Below, one piece after another: positions 26,940-35,869 of a stretch of 64,000 nt of DNA. The stretch's first letter is position 1; every line of letters starts with the position of its first letter. Under the pieces are notes generated by a model that was not told the DNA's origin, did no database searches, and saw only the letters and a list, made by a program, of their open reading frames with translations. The stretch is from Nocardia neocaledoniensis. Its GTDB lineage: Bacteria > Actinomycetota > Actinomycetes > Mycobacteriales > Mycobacteriaceae. The translations under genes and the position numbers were made by a program. The stretch is from assembly GCF_029868625.1 (NCBI RefSeq), contig NZ_JARWOJ010000195.1:1-64000 (forward strand). The letters run 5' to 3'.

Positions 26940-28133
26940 TCAGCCGAGTTCGGAGCCGACTACAGCCACGAAAGAGACGCAGCTGCCCGGGCGCCCGCCG
27001 AGATTGTGTGTCAAACCCAGCCGTGGGTTGCTGAGCTGACGATCGCCGGCCGCGCCTCCGAACTGCAGCCAGCACTCATAGAGCATACGAAGACCACTGG
27101 CACCAACGGGGTGTCCGAAAGATTTGAGCCCACCGTCGGGGTTGACCGGCAACCTGCCACCAAGCTCGAATGCTCCATCGAGGATGTCTCGCCATGCATG
27201 ACCACGCTCGGAGAAGCCGAAGTCTTCCATCAGCACGAGCTCGGTCGGAGTGAAACAGTCGTGTACCTCCGCAAGGGAGATCTCGGTGCGGGCCTCTGTG
27301 ATACCCGCCTGCGCGAACGCGTCTCTGGCGCTCGCGACCACTTCAGGAAATGTGGTGAAGTCGTAGCCCGGATCCGACACGCCCCGAGCAGGCCCTGCGA
27401 CGAGAGACAGCCCTTTGACATACAGGGGCGTATCGGTGTAATTCAGTGCCTCTTCTGCACGGACAATGAGAGCGGCGGACGCACCGTCGGACACCCCTGA
27501 GCAATCGAACACGCCCAGTCGTCCCGCAACCTTGGGGGCTGCCTCGATCTTCTCTTTGGTGACCTCGGTTTGAAACTGCGCCTTCGGATTGCGCGCCCCG
27601 TTGACGTGGTTCTTCCATGCGACGTGGGTCATAGCGGCGCGCATATCCGCCGAGCTCACGCCGTAGCGTGCACAGTAGGCCGGGTCCAGAAGAGAGAAGG
27701 CCGCCGGCGCGGTCAGGCTCAGCTCGGCGGCAGTGCCGTCGCTCGGCGGGTCGGCCCGCAGAAGTCCTGAAAATCCAGAGTCCTTGAGTTTCTCGACGCC
27801 GACTGCCATGACGACGTCGTATGCCCCGGAGGCAACCCCATAGCAAGCGTTCCGGAAAGCTTCTGATCCTGTTGCACAGTAGTTCTCCACCCGTGTGACG
27901 GGCTTGTAGTCCAGCGCGAGCGTTCTGCTCAACGTCAGCCCAGATTGTCCCGAACCGAGTGTGCCCAGCCAGTAGGCATCGATATCCTCGCGGGTGATCG
28001 CCGGAACAGATTTGATGGCCTCAGTCGTCGCGTCGACCAGCAGATCCTCCGCCGAGGAGTCCCAGTGCTCGCCGAATGCTGTGCATCCCATGCCGACGAT
28101 TGCCACACGGTCGCGGATGCCGTTGCTGCTCAT
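26940..28133 (-). CDS. Thiolase-superfamily protein (SCP-x/lipid-transfer-type acetyltransferase)
   Basis: 397 residues. The true start is the ATG that overlaps the preceding gene's stop (ATGA at 28133-28130); the longer frame to 28511 is spurious. The nucleophile position is C86 in NYCATGSEAF, GHPVGASG carries the histidine, and a C-terminal Cys is in PGSCVSF. This is the SCP-x thiolase class, not the classical FadA class. These usually work with a DUF35 zinc-ribbon/OB-fold partner, which here is the C-terminal part of the overlapping upstream gene. It probably cleaves or condenses a 3-oxoacyl-CoA; a Ltp2-like retro-aldol role is an alternative. Confidence 0.9.
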   Translation of the reverse strand: MSSNGIRDRVAIVGMGCTAFGEHWDSSAEDLLVDATTEAIKSVPAITREDIDAYWLGTLGSGQSGLTLSRTLALDYKPVTRVENYCATGSEAFRNACYGVASGAYDVVMAVGVEKLKDSGFSGLLRADPPSDGTAAELSLTAPAAFSLLDPAYCARYGVSSADMRAAMTHVAWKNHVNGARNPKAQFQTEVTKEKIEAAPKVAGRLGVFDCSGVSDGASAALIVRAEEALNYTDTPLYVKGLSLVAGPARGVSDPGYDFTTFPEVVASARDAFAQAGITEARTEISLAEVHDCFTPTELVLMEDFGFSERGHAWRDILDGAFELGGRLPVNPDGGLKSFGHPVGASGLRMLYECWLQFGGAAGDRQLSNPRLGLTHNLGGRPGSCVSFVAVVGSELG

Positions 28134-29536
28134 GCGTTTACCTCCACAGGCGTGCTCGTCTCGTCGAGGATGCGAGCCTTCCAGAAGTAGTTGTGTACGC
28201 CGCCCGCGGTGAACAGCCGACGGAATGTGAGACCGACAGCTGTGCCGACTTGCAGTTGGTCGGGCTCGGCATCGGCGACCTCCAGTGTGTAGCGGCCACC
28301 GCCTTCGAAGTCGACGACGGCGTCGATCAATGGCGGTGATGGTGTGTAAGCGAGCCTGTCGACGGTGTATGTCGCAACAGTCCCGGTCGCGCCTGCGAGG
28401 GCGCGTGATTCCATACTGTCGGCAAGGCCACAGTTCTTGCAGATTCGCACCGGCGGCAAGTGAACAAACCCGCAGCCGCGACATACGCTTCCGGTGAACC
28501 CGAACTTCCAAGTTGCGGAGCGCGCGCTCGGCGGGGCAGCGGGGCGGTCAGGCTCTGGTCGTCGGGGCGGCTCACGATTGAGCCATCCACGCCAGGTCAA
28601 GTATGTTGGGTACGCGATGTCGATGCCGGAAGCCAATTGGTCTGCAACCGAGTGGGCCTGCCGGGCTTCGACAAGTCGATCGGTCGTGCGCAGCAGTATC
28701 GCGTCGCACCCGTCTGCGGCGCAGAGCAGCAGAATGGACTCACCGGGCGCCGCCCGGTCCAGTGCGTCGGCCAAACCCAAACCCACATCTGCGGCGCCGA
28801 CGTGTCCGATCGGCGACACCGTGGTGGACACTGCCGTCGGGACGATTCGCCGCGCTTGCTTGGCGATACCCGGGTTCGGCGAGACCACCACCAGGTGGTC
28901 GGGTTGATCCAGGCCCGCTGATGATAACACTTGCACTGCAGTGTCTTTCAGAAGAGGAAGATAGGCATCAAGACCGAAGCGCTCCTCCCATTGCCCTCCG
29001 GCGGGCTCACCGGGAGCGCGCCACCGATCCAGGATCTCGATCGACACCGAATGCTGGGCCATGACCTCTGCGATGGCCAACGACGGGTCACCGAACAACA
29101 ATGCGGCGGCACCGTCCCCGCCGGAGCGTTCATCGATGGACCCGGGTCTGCCCACACGCACGTCGGCCAGAACCGCAAGTCCGCCGTCGGTGGCTGCTGC
29201 CTTCCATGCTGCAATTCCAGATCGTGCCGAACCTGCCATATCGGCAACGAAGGTCTTTCGCGGCAGCCCGAGAGCGGCATGGATTGCTGCGGCATTCGTC
29301 TTGTCCAGGTATGGCGGGGAGGTAGTAGCGAGGTACAGGGAGGCTGGTTCTGCAGGGTGGGCGCGCAGCAGTGCCGCTGCTGCTTCGACTCCCATAGTCG
29401 TGCTGTCTTCGTCAAAGGACGCAATCACTCGGGATCCTCGGCTACTGGGTCCTCCCAGGGCCGCGCTCACCTCGGCCAATTGTAGCCGCAGCCTGGGGAT
29501 ATAGGTCGAGTAACCGATCAGCGCTTGTGTGTTCAC
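28130..29536 (-). CDS. HMG-CoA-synthase-like domain fused to DUF35 zinc-ribbon/OB-fold
   Basis: 468 residues from GTG 29536, after GGAAGG. Residues 1-330 have the HMG-CoA synthase/KAS III-like thiolase fold (IGYSTYIPRLRL, FDEDSTTMG). Residues 345-468 are a DUF35 protein, with a zinc ribbon CRGCGFVHLPPVRICKNCG followed by an OB fold. By eye against archaeal HMG-CoA synthases, the catalytic Glu falls on T72 (TTSPPY for SESHPY), the nucleophilic Cys on A104 (GSARSG for ACKAG), and the His region on VSPNPG. The N-terminal domain therefore looks catalytically dead. It overlaps the next thiolase by ATGA, so the two are made together and likely form a complex. Confidence 0.85.
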   Translation of the reverse strand: MNTQALIGYSTYIPRLRLQLAEVSAALGGPSSRGSRVIASFDEDSTTMGVEAAAALLRAHPAEPASLYLATTSPPYLDKTNAAAIHAALGLPRKTFVADMAGSARSGIAAWKAAATDGGLAVLADVRVGRPGSIDERSGGDGAAALLFGDPSLAIAEVMAQHSVSIEILDRWRAPGEPAGGQWEERFGLDAYLPLLKDTAVQVLSSAGLDQPDHLVVVSPNPGIAKQARRIVPTAVSTTVSPIGHVGAADVGLGLADALDRAAPGESILLLCAADGCDAILLRTTDRLVEARQAHSVADQLASGIDIAYPTYLTWRGWLNREPPRRPEPDRPAAPPSARSATWKFGFTGSVCRGCGFVHLPPVRICKNCGLADSMESRALAGATGTVATYTVDRLAYTPSPPLIDAVVDFEGGGRYTLEVADAEPDQLQVGTAVGLTFRRLFTAGGVHNYFWKARILDETSTPVEVNA

Positions 29537-29552
29537 CGCCGTAGCCTTCCGA

Positions 29553-30758
29553 TCAGGGTGCTTCAAGGAGTGCAGCCATACCCTGGCCACCACCGATGCA
29601 CATCGTTTCCAGGGCGAGACGTCCACCACGCCTACGCAATTCATGCAACATCGTGGTGAGGATCCGCACGCCAGTCGCGCCGATCGGGTGACCGAGGGAA
29701 ATGCCGGACCCGTTCACGTTCAGTCGATCGGCGACTTCGTCATCCTTCACGCCCCAGCCAGCGAGTACGGCGAGCACTTGCCCGGCGAATGCCTCGTTCA
29801 CCTCGATCAGATCGAGATCGTCGAAGGAGACTCCAGTGCGAGCAAATAGCTTCGCTGTGGCGGGCACTGGGCCGATGCCCATCGTCGACGGTTCGCAGCC
29901 GGCCGCGGCCCACCCACGCAAGAAGCCCAGAGGTTCGAGCTCGAGCTCATCCAGCTTGTCTTCTGCGACGATGATGCACGCTGCCGCAGCGTCGTTCTGC
30001 TGGCTCGAATTTCCCGCTGTCACGGTGCCGCCATCAATGATCGGCCGGAGTCTGGCCAAGACCTCAGGCGTGGTATCAGGCCGAATGCCTTCGTCGCTGG
30101 CGAAGACGATTGGGTTGCCCTTGCGCTGTGGCACCTTCACCGAGACGATCTCATCGGCGAATTTTCCATCCTGCCAAGCTGCGGCGGCCCGGCGATGGCT
30201 GCGGGCCGCGAAAGCATCCGCCGCCTCGCGGGTGACACCGAACTGAGCACCGACTTTCTCGGCGGTGTCGATCATTCCGTTGATCTTGCCGAATCGCCAT
30301 TCTGGCTGTGACCTTTCGCGGCCGCGGTCCAGCCGGTCGTACATGGTGACGTTTCCGGAGCGTCTGCCCCAGCGCATATTGGTGGTGTAATGCTCAACGT
30401 TGCTCATGCTCTCGACGCCACCGGCGACGACGACGTCCGCAGCGCCGGTTTGAACCATCATGGCCGCAGTTACCACCGACTGCAGACCACCGCCACAGCG
30501 CCGGTCGATTTGGAAGCCGGGAACCTCGATGGGTAGACCCGCGTGCAAGGCTGCCCATCGACCGATGCAGGGGGCTTCGGAATTGGAATAGGACTGAGCG
30601 AAGACGACATCATCGATCCTGGTCGGGTCGATGCCGGTTCTCTGGATCAGTTCCTTCAGCACGGCGGCAGCCAGATCGTGCGCTGCGACGGACCGAAGGG
30701 ATCCACCGAAGGCTCCGACCGGGGTCCGCAAAGGGCTGACAACGGCGGCACGTCTCAT
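29553..30758 (-). CDS. Acetyl-CoA acyltransferase (thiolase, FadA type)
   Basis: 401 residues from an ATG with AGGAG seven bases upstream. The start overlaps the stop of the CoA-transferase gene (ATGA). The nucleophile is C88 in DRRCGGGLQS, EVNEAFAG and GHPIGATG carry catalytic Asn and His, and CIGGGQG holds the second Cys. It is a classical degradative thiolase, cleaving a 3-oxoacyl-CoA with CoA to release acetyl- or propionyl-CoA. It is one of three thiolase-fold genes in this operon, which is more than a plain fatty-acid pathway needs. Confidence 0.94.
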   Translation of the reverse strand: MRRAAVVSPLRTPVGAFGGSLRSVAAHDLAAAVLKELIQRTGIDPTRIDDVVFAQSYSNSEAPCIGRWAALHAGLPIEVPGFQIDRRCGGGLQSVVTAAMMVQTGAADVVVAGGVESMSNVEHYTTNMRWGRRSGNVTMYDRLDRGRERSQPEWRFGKINGMIDTAEKVGAQFGVTREAADAFAARSHRRAAAAWQDGKFADEIVSVKVPQRKGNPIVFASDEGIRPDTTPEVLARLRPIIDGGTVTAGNSSQQNDAAAACIIVAEDKLDELELEPLGFLRGWAAAGCEPSTMGIGPVPATAKLFARTGVSFDDLDLIEVNEAFAGQVLAVLAGWGVKDDEVADRLNVNGSGISLGHPIGATGVRILTTMLHELRRRGGRLALETMCIGGGQGMAALLEAP

Positions 30759-32026
30759 AGCAGAACTCCTGGTTTTTCGATCGCCTTTTCCAGCGCGGGG
30801 CGATGATCTGGGTGAGCAAGGGCCACCATCAATTCGCGGCGTTCTTGCAGAGGTCGACAACGCAAGTCCGCGACGCCGAATTCGGTCACCACGATTCCGG
30901 CGTCGGATCGTGCCGTGCTGACAGGTCCCGTCAGGCTCGGCACGATCCGGCTTGCCGTACCTGCCGTAGCAGGTAGAGCGATGATGGGTAGCCCGCCTCG
31001 TGAGCGAGCTGCCCCACGCAGGAAGTCAGCTCCACCGCCGATAGCTCCGACGTAGTCCCCCGCCGCGACCTCGGCGTTGATCTGTCCGGTGAGATCGACT
31101 TCGATCGCAGAGTTGATCGCGGCCAGCCGATCTTGGCCAGCCAGCACCGCCGGCGCATGGGTATAGCGTGTGTCGCGCAGCTCGATGGCTCGGTTTCGGT
31201 CTGCAAATCGGAACAGTCGTTGTGTTCCCATCAGTACGCCAGCGACAGCCCTACCTCGATCGAGGGACTTGCGCTCGTTGGTGATGACACCACGGTCCAT
31301 GAGGTCTGCGGCAGTATCGTTCAACAGGCCAGAATGGATGCCGAGGTCGGAGCGGTCACCGAGCGCGGCCAGAACTGCCTCGGGGATTGCGCCGATGCCG
31401 AATTGCAGCGTCGCCCCGTCATCGATCATCTGTGCTGCGTTCTGCGCAATCCGCAATGTCACATCGTCGGTAGGCCGCGGGGCTAATTGAGCGGGCGGCC
31501 GGGACGTCCGCACCACGATGTCGAGGTCGCGGTCGGTCAGCGATCGCCTACCGTATGTTCGCGGCACCTGATCGTTGACTTCGGCTATGACCACTCGCGC
31601 GGTCGTCAGAGCGGCGAGAAGGTAGTCGTCGGCGAGGCCGACGCTGTACCGGCCGTTCTCGTCCGAGGGTGGCAACTGCAGCAGTAGCACGTCGACAGCA
31701 AGTGGACCCCGTGTGAGCAGATCCGGCAGTGTGGAGTAGTGCACCGGCACGATGTCGAGCACTCCTGCCCTGAACAATGCGCGGTTGCCGCCGCTGCCGC
31801 AGTACGACACGAACGAGATGTGATCTGCATGTTCTGGGCGGACTGTCCTGGTTGCAGGGATGCCGAGGAAACACCTGAATGGGCCCGCCTCGGCGCGCTG
31901 GACCATCAGCTGCTCGGTCAGGGTTTGGGGTTCGGCGCTGGCCTGACCCCAGGTAACCATGTCGCCTGGCCGCAGGAACCGGCCGAAGTCGATCTGGCTG
32001 GCATCGAGGTACTGGGTGTACTTCAC
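30755..32026 (-). CDS. Acetyl-CoA hydrolase/CoA-transferase family protein
   Basis: 423 residues from a GTG overlapping the preceding stop (GTGA). The family pattern is visible: GQASAEPQTL near the start, ATLQFGIGAIPEA, LGIHSGLLND, then GGGADFLRGA and the C-terminal TEFGVADLR and LAHPDHRPAL. These match the 4-hydroxybutyrate/acetyl-CoA:CoA transferase group. The glutamate used for the CoA-thioester intermediate is probably E in the VVTEFG region. It would transfer CoA between acids, for example activating a pathway acid using acetyl- or succinyl-CoA. It is the fifth gene of the operon starting with FadD at 35762. Confidence 0.88.
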   Translation of the reverse strand: MKYTQYLDASQIDFGRFLRPGDMVTWGQASAEPQTLTEQLMVQRAEAGPFRCFLGIPATRTVRPEHADHISFVSYCGSGGNRALFRAGVLDIVPVHYSTLPDLLTRGPLAVDVLLLQLPPSDENGRYSVGLADDYLLAALTTARVVIAEVNDQVPRTYGRRSLTDRDLDIVVRTSRPPAQLAPRPTDDVTLRIAQNAAQMIDDGATLQFGIGAIPEAVLAALGDRSDLGIHSGLLNDTAADLMDRGVITNERKSLDRGRAVAGVLMGTQRLFRFADRNRAIELRDTRYTHAPAVLAGQDRLAAINSAIEVDLTGQINAEVAAGDYVGAIGGGADFLRGAARSRGGLPIIALPATAGTASRIVPSLTGPVSTARSDAGIVVTEFGVADLRCRPLQERRELMVALAHPDHRPALEKAIEKPGVLL

Positions 32027-32274
32027 CGATCTTCACGCCATCTGTCTGCTGAGGGGTCCATCAGCTGACGAAGGTGACCGTCGGGTAGCCAGATGATCGT
32101 CTCCAACTCAAGTGCGTCGAGATACCGAACGTGGCCGGTGCGTTTGTCTTCCAGCCGGAGTCGTGGACCATTGGCAGTGTGGTCTATGGTCACGCCAACG
32201 ACGGCGAACTCGCTGCCGACGAGACCGGCGGCTGAACCCGTCACATTGTGGGCTTCGCTGCGCTGATCGGACAT
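32023..32274 (-). CDS. Small conserved-looking protein in the Rieske operon
   Basis: 83 residues. It starts at ATG with GAGGAGC upstream, 10 bases after the Rieske beta subunit stop, and its stop overlaps the start of the CoA-transferase, so it is part of the translated operon. The sequence is acidic with a beta-strand-like core (GSEFAVVGVTIDH, GPRLRLEDKRTGHVRYLDALELE). No cysteine or metal motif is visible. It may assist the oxygenase, but this rests only on position. Confidence 0.7.
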   Translation of the reverse strand: MSDQRSEAHNVTGSAAGLVGSEFAVVGVTIDHTANGPRLRLEDKRTGHVRYLDALELETIIWLPDGHLRQLMDPSADRWREDR

Positions 32275-32284
32275 GGCGTGCTCC

Positions 32285-32767
32285 TCAGATCAGGAATCCC
32301 AGGGTGGGGATGGGTTGGTCGGAATTCACCAGAACGACCTTCTTGTAGCTGAGCCGAATCGTGTCGTCGACTCTGCGCAAGCGGTAGGTGACTCGGCCGG
32401 CCCAGAACTCGGTTCCCCGCGCCTTCGACTCCGCGGCGATAAAGTTCGCGCCGACGACGGTGTCGCCGTTCTCAACGCCCAGTACTTCGATGTTTGCCAG
32501 CACACGACGAACGTTGGACGGAGGGGACTGCGCGTACCGCTTGCCAGTGCGTAACTGCTTCAGACGAGTGGAGATACGGCTGCGATTGTCGAAGATTACC
32601 GAAACCTGTGTCGCCGGATCCAGATCCGTGCTGGCAGGCACCCAGTAGAGTGCATCATCAGTCCACAGTTCCTCCCACGCGTCGTAGTCGTGCTCATCGG
32701 CGAGGCGAGCCTCCCGGTACAGGAACTGCTCGATCTGGCGCAGGTCAAGTTCGGCCACAGTAGTCAC
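32285..32767 (-). CDS. Aromatic-ring-hydroxylating oxygenase beta subunit
   Basis: 160 residues from GTG 32767, which overlaps the alpha subunit's stop (GTGA). The fold is the NTF2/scytalone-dehydratase-like small subunit of Rieske dioxygenases: IEQFLYREARLADEHDYDAWEELWTDD in the N-terminal helix region (landmarks FLYREARLADE and WLEL-type WEELWTDD), then NVRRVLANIEV and a C-terminal beta sheet ending KKVVLVNSD. It carries no metal and forms an alpha3-beta3 hexamer with the product of the upstream gene. The pairing confirms a true ring-hydroxylating-type oxygenase rather than a lone Rieske monooxygenase. Confidence 0.92.
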   Translation of the reverse strand: MTTVAELDLRQIEQFLYREARLADEHDYDAWEELWTDDALYWVPASTDLDPATQVSVIFDNRSRISTRLKQLRTGKRYAQSPPSNVRRVLANIEVLGVENGDTVVGANFIAAESKARGTEFWAGRVTYRLRRVDDTIRLSYKKVVLVNSDQPIPTLGFLI

Positions 32768-34044
32768 TTGTCGTCCTCCATCAGCTTCTTGTAGTGCGCC
32801 CAGAAGCCACGCATGCCGGTTTCGTCGGTCGCGGACCCGATGGTCAAGCCACGCTCGTCTGTTCGTTCGCGGTCGAGCCCACGACGCAGATCCAGCCATT
32901 CCGGCCGAAGCATCTGTACGCCAACTTGGTTGCGCTCATACATCTCGGTGTCGTCGGCCAAGAGCATTCCTGCCGGGCCGACCGAGCCGATCGATTGCGA
33001 CACCATTCGCCGGTTGAGTTCGGGTGCGCCACGCAGTTGCACTGCCGTCGAGAACTGGATGCACTCGTTGTGCGCAACCGGCTGAATGTTGAACACCTGG
33101 ATTTCAGCGATGAAGAGGTTGGGAAAGATCATCACATGCGGTGCGCCCTCGATGAGGATCTGCTCGGCGGCCTCACCGTGCACTTCCCGCATCTTCGCTA
33201 CGTAGTCGGGCACCCGCGACTCCGTCGTGCCGAACCATCGCATCGGCTCGGCGAAGCCGCGAAATTCCGGACGAAGATCGTTCTCGCTGTGCCCATTGCC
33301 GAGGTTGCGTGTGACGGCGGTGGAGTTGTCACTGTACAGTGCGCCGATCGGGCTGCCGGTAACGCTGAAGATCGAACCGTGGACGAACTGTGGATGATAT
33401 CCGTCGGTTTCGTTCTCTGCCAACAATTTCCAGTTCGCTCGTGTGCGATGCTGGAGCCAGCCGGCGGTCAGATCGACCTTTCCTTCCGGGGAAAGCCTCG
33501 CTAGCCTGTCGATTTCAGTAGCCGCCTCACCGAGGTGTTCGATCAGGCTCGGGCCGTCGCTGGCGAAGCTGCCGAATATGAAACCCTGGTAGGACGCGAC
33601 TCGAGGTACTCGCCCCATGGCCAGATCGAGCTTGTTCTTGCCGCCGTAGCCCTTGTTGTAGGGGTATCCGAGCAACTTACCGTCGGTGCTGTATGTCCAG
33701 CCGTGGTAGGGGCAGCGGAACGAGTTCGAATTACCCTTAGCGCTTTCACACACGAGGTTGGCCCGATGCGCGCACCGGTTGAGAAGCAGGTTGACCTCAC
33801 CAGAGCGGTCTCGGGTCATCACGATGTCCTGCGGACCGATGTTTTTCCGCACGTAGTCGCCAGGCTGCGGTACCTCGCTCTCGTGGCCCACGAAAACCCA
33901 TGTGCGGTACCAGATCCGCTCAAGTTCTTCGGCGAAGATCCTTGGGTCGGTGTAGAGCGAACCGTGCACCCGATCGGGCTGAATCAAGTGGCCGTAGTCG
34001 GGCCGGGTGGGAGCCACTCCGGCTTCCGGTTCTGTGGTAGTCAC
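32764..34044 (-). CDS. Rieske non-haem iron oxygenase alpha subunit
   Basis: 426 residues from GTG 34044, two bases after the FadD stop. The Rieske cluster ligands are C91-x-H93 and C111-x2-H114. The catalytic mononuclear iron ligands are H217 and H222 in NETDGYHPQFVH, with bridging D214. It would insert O2 into a ring or alkene, giving a cis-diol, or hydroxylate the substrate. It needs a ferredoxin and reductase, which are not in this operon; the reductase at 7297 is a candidate. Its position directly after an acyl-CoA synthetase raises the possibility that the substrate is an acid or CoA ester. No ring-cleavage dioxygenase is seen in the window. Confidence 0.95.
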   Translation of the reverse strand: MTTTEPEAGVAPTRPDYGHLIQPDRVHGSLYTDPRIFAEELERIWYRTWVFVGHESEVPQPGDYVRKNIGPQDIVMTRDRSGEVNLLLNRCAHRANLVCESAKGNSNSFRCPYHGWTYSTDGKLLGYPYNKGYGGKNKLDLAMGRVPRVASYQGFIFGSFASDGPSLIEHLGEAATEIDRLARLSPEGKVDLTAGWLQHRTRANWKLLAENETDGYHPQFVHGSIFSVTGSPIGALYSDNSTAVTRNLGNGHSENDLRPEFRGFAEPMRWFGTTESRVPDYVAKMREVHGEAAEQILIEGAPHVMIFPNLFIAEIQVFNIQPVAHNECIQFSTAVQLRGAPELNRRMVSQSIGSVGPAGMLLADDTEMYERNQVGVQMLRPEWLDLRRGLDRERTDERGLTIGSATDETGMRGFWAHYKKLMEDDK

Positions 34045-34046
34045 AA

Positions 34047-35762
34047 TTACACCTTCTTTTCTCGTTGGTCGGCCGCTGACTCGAGCTGGCGCTGCGCCCA
34101 GGTCACCAATCGAAACTTCTGAACCTTGCCGGTCGGGGTGGTCGGCAACTCGTCGGCAGCAAGGAATATGACGTGTTTGGGCACTTTGAACCGCGCCAAC
34201 CCGAGCTTGCAAAGCGACAGCACCTCCTCGGCGCCGATCGGCGGGCCCGGTGCGCGCACGATGCAAACACACCCCGCTTCACCCCAGCGTTCATCTGGAA
34301 CACCGACTGCGAACACTTGACTCACGGCGGGATGACCACTGAGCAAGTCTTCGATTTCCTTCGGCATAACCAGCTCACCGCCGCTCTTGTACAGCTCCTT
34401 GCTGCGACCGACCAGCTCGAGGTAGCCGTCTTTGCGCACCCGGCCGAGGTCGCCGGAGTAGATCCACCCGTCCCGCAGCATTGCGGCAGTCTCGACAGGT
34501 TTGTGCCAAAAGCCCCTCATAGCAGTGGGGCCACGCGACACAAGCTCGCCCTCAGTACCTACAGGCAGGAATTCACCGCTACTGGGGTCGACGGTCTTGT
34601 ATTCCGCAAGCACATCGGTTCCTTGAACGCCTGCCACGCCGGCCATTTTGGGTCGGCCAACCGTCTCGGCCGTCAATAGAAGATCGTCTTCCGGCAGCGT
34701 GAGGGTCATTGCGCCGCCGCACTCGGTCATTCCGTAGCCGGTGACGATCTCGTCTACACCCAGTTCATCACGAACCCTCTCCCACAGCCAGATTGGCGCC
34801 GGCGCGGCTCCAGACAGAATTGCCGTGAGCGAGGAGAGATCGAATGCTCGATGCCGCCGGTATTCGAGGAGAGCAACGGTCATCGTGGGTACACACAAGA
34901 TATCGTTTGCCCGGTGCCGTGAAATCCCCTCGAAGTAGCGTTCGGGGTGGAATTCAGCCTGCGGGATGATGGCACCGCCCACCATCGTTGCTGCAAGCAG
35001 GCCTTCGATGTAGCCGAACATGTGATAGCACGGCAGCGAGAACAGGATCCGGCGACCGTCCTCGAATGCTCGGGTCAGCGCCGACGCGTAGGCGGTGCGT
35101 AGCACGGCGTCGTGAGTCACCAGGACTCCCTTGGGCGACCCGGTGGTTCCCGACGTGTACAGCATATCGGCGACGTCGCCTGGGTCAGACGTCGCTGCAG
35201 TCCCGACAAACTCGTCGCCAAGCGTTGCCAGGTCCTCGACTGTTAACACACCCGACCGAATAGAACCTTCTGGAGCCATCTGCACCACGGCCGTCAGATC
35301 GGGCAGGGCAGCCTGATCTCCACGATCCCAACCGGGAGAGATGCTGTCGAGCATGCCGAGATAGTCGAGCTCGCCGAACCTCGTCATGGTGATCAAGACC
35401 GAACATCCCGACTGGGCGAGGACATAGGCCAGCTCATCCGTTCGGTAGAGGTAGTTGAACGGAATCGCGACCGCACCGGCTTTTGCGATGGCAAATTTTA
35501 GAGGCACGAACTCGAGATAGTTCGCCATCAGCAACCCGACACGGTCGCCCGCGGCTATGCCCAGAGCTGCTAGGCCGTCCGCGAGGCGATCCGACCAGCG
35601 CGCAGCTTCGCCGTAGGTCAGCGTGCGTTCATCGGTGATCACCAGCGGCCGATCCGGGTACTGCTCGGCGCACAGGTCCAGCCAGTCACCGAGGGTGCGC
35701 GGCATCCAATCGGCGAACCGGTCCCGGAGCAGGGAACGGCGTTGTTCGATGTCCGACGACAC
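34047..35762 (-). CDS. Acyl-CoA synthetase (FadD type)
   Basis: 571 residues from GTG 35762, preceded by a near-perfect AAGGAGGTGA. AMP-binding motif MLYTSGTTGSPKG near residue 205, YGMTECGGAM for the adenylate, SGDLGRVRKDGYLELVGR (hinge landmarks GDLGR and LVGR) and the C-terminal TPTGKVQKFR with the catalytic Lys. It is the first gene of the nine-gene operon, under an operator copy only about 12 bases upstream. It shares its C-terminal end (TPTGKVQKFRLV) with the FadD at 35870. It would convert the pathway's carboxylic acid to its CoA ester. Confidence 0.95.
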   Translation of the reverse strand: MSSDIEQRRSLLRDRFADWMPRTLGDWLDLCAEQYPDRPLVITDERTLTYGEAARWSDRLADGLAALGIAAGDRVGLLMANYLEFVPLKFAIAKAGAVAIPFNYLYRTDELAYVLAQSGCSVLITMTRFGELDYLGMLDSISPGWDRGDQAALPDLTAVVQMAPEGSIRSGVLTVEDLATLGDEFVGTAATSDPGDVADMLYTSGTTGSPKGVLVTHDAVLRTAYASALTRAFEDGRRILFSLPCYHMFGYIEGLLAATMVGGAIIPQAEFHPERYFEGISRHRANDILCVPTMTVALLEYRRHRAFDLSSLTAILSGAAPAPIWLWERVRDELGVDEIVTGYGMTECGGAMTLTLPEDDLLLTAETVGRPKMAGVAGVQGTDVLAEYKTVDPSSGEFLPVGTEGELVSRGPTAMRGFWHKPVETAAMLRDGWIYSGDLGRVRKDGYLELVGRSKELYKSGGELVMPKEIEDLLSGHPAVSQVFAVGVPDERWGEAGCVCIVRAPGPPIGAEEVLSLCKLGLARFKVPKHVIFLAADELPTTPTGKVQKFRLVTWAQRQLESAADQREKKV

Positions 35763-35773
35763 GAGTCACCTCC

Positions 35774-35798
35774 TTTTGAATCGAAATTAGATTAATAT
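35774..35798. promoter_or_regulatory. AT-rich operator, site 11 (nine-gene Rieske/FadD operon)
   Basis: TTTTGAATC-GAAATTA-GATTAATA: both half-sites exact, with A/T flanks. It sits immediately upstream of the ribosome site of the first gene, where bound protein would block transcription. Confidence 0.8.
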
Positions 35799-35869
35799 AT
35801 CGCCGCTGGTCGGCGCAACCCGCCCGGGCCCCTCGATCGCCCTAGCGGTGTCGCGACCGGTTCGCCCGG

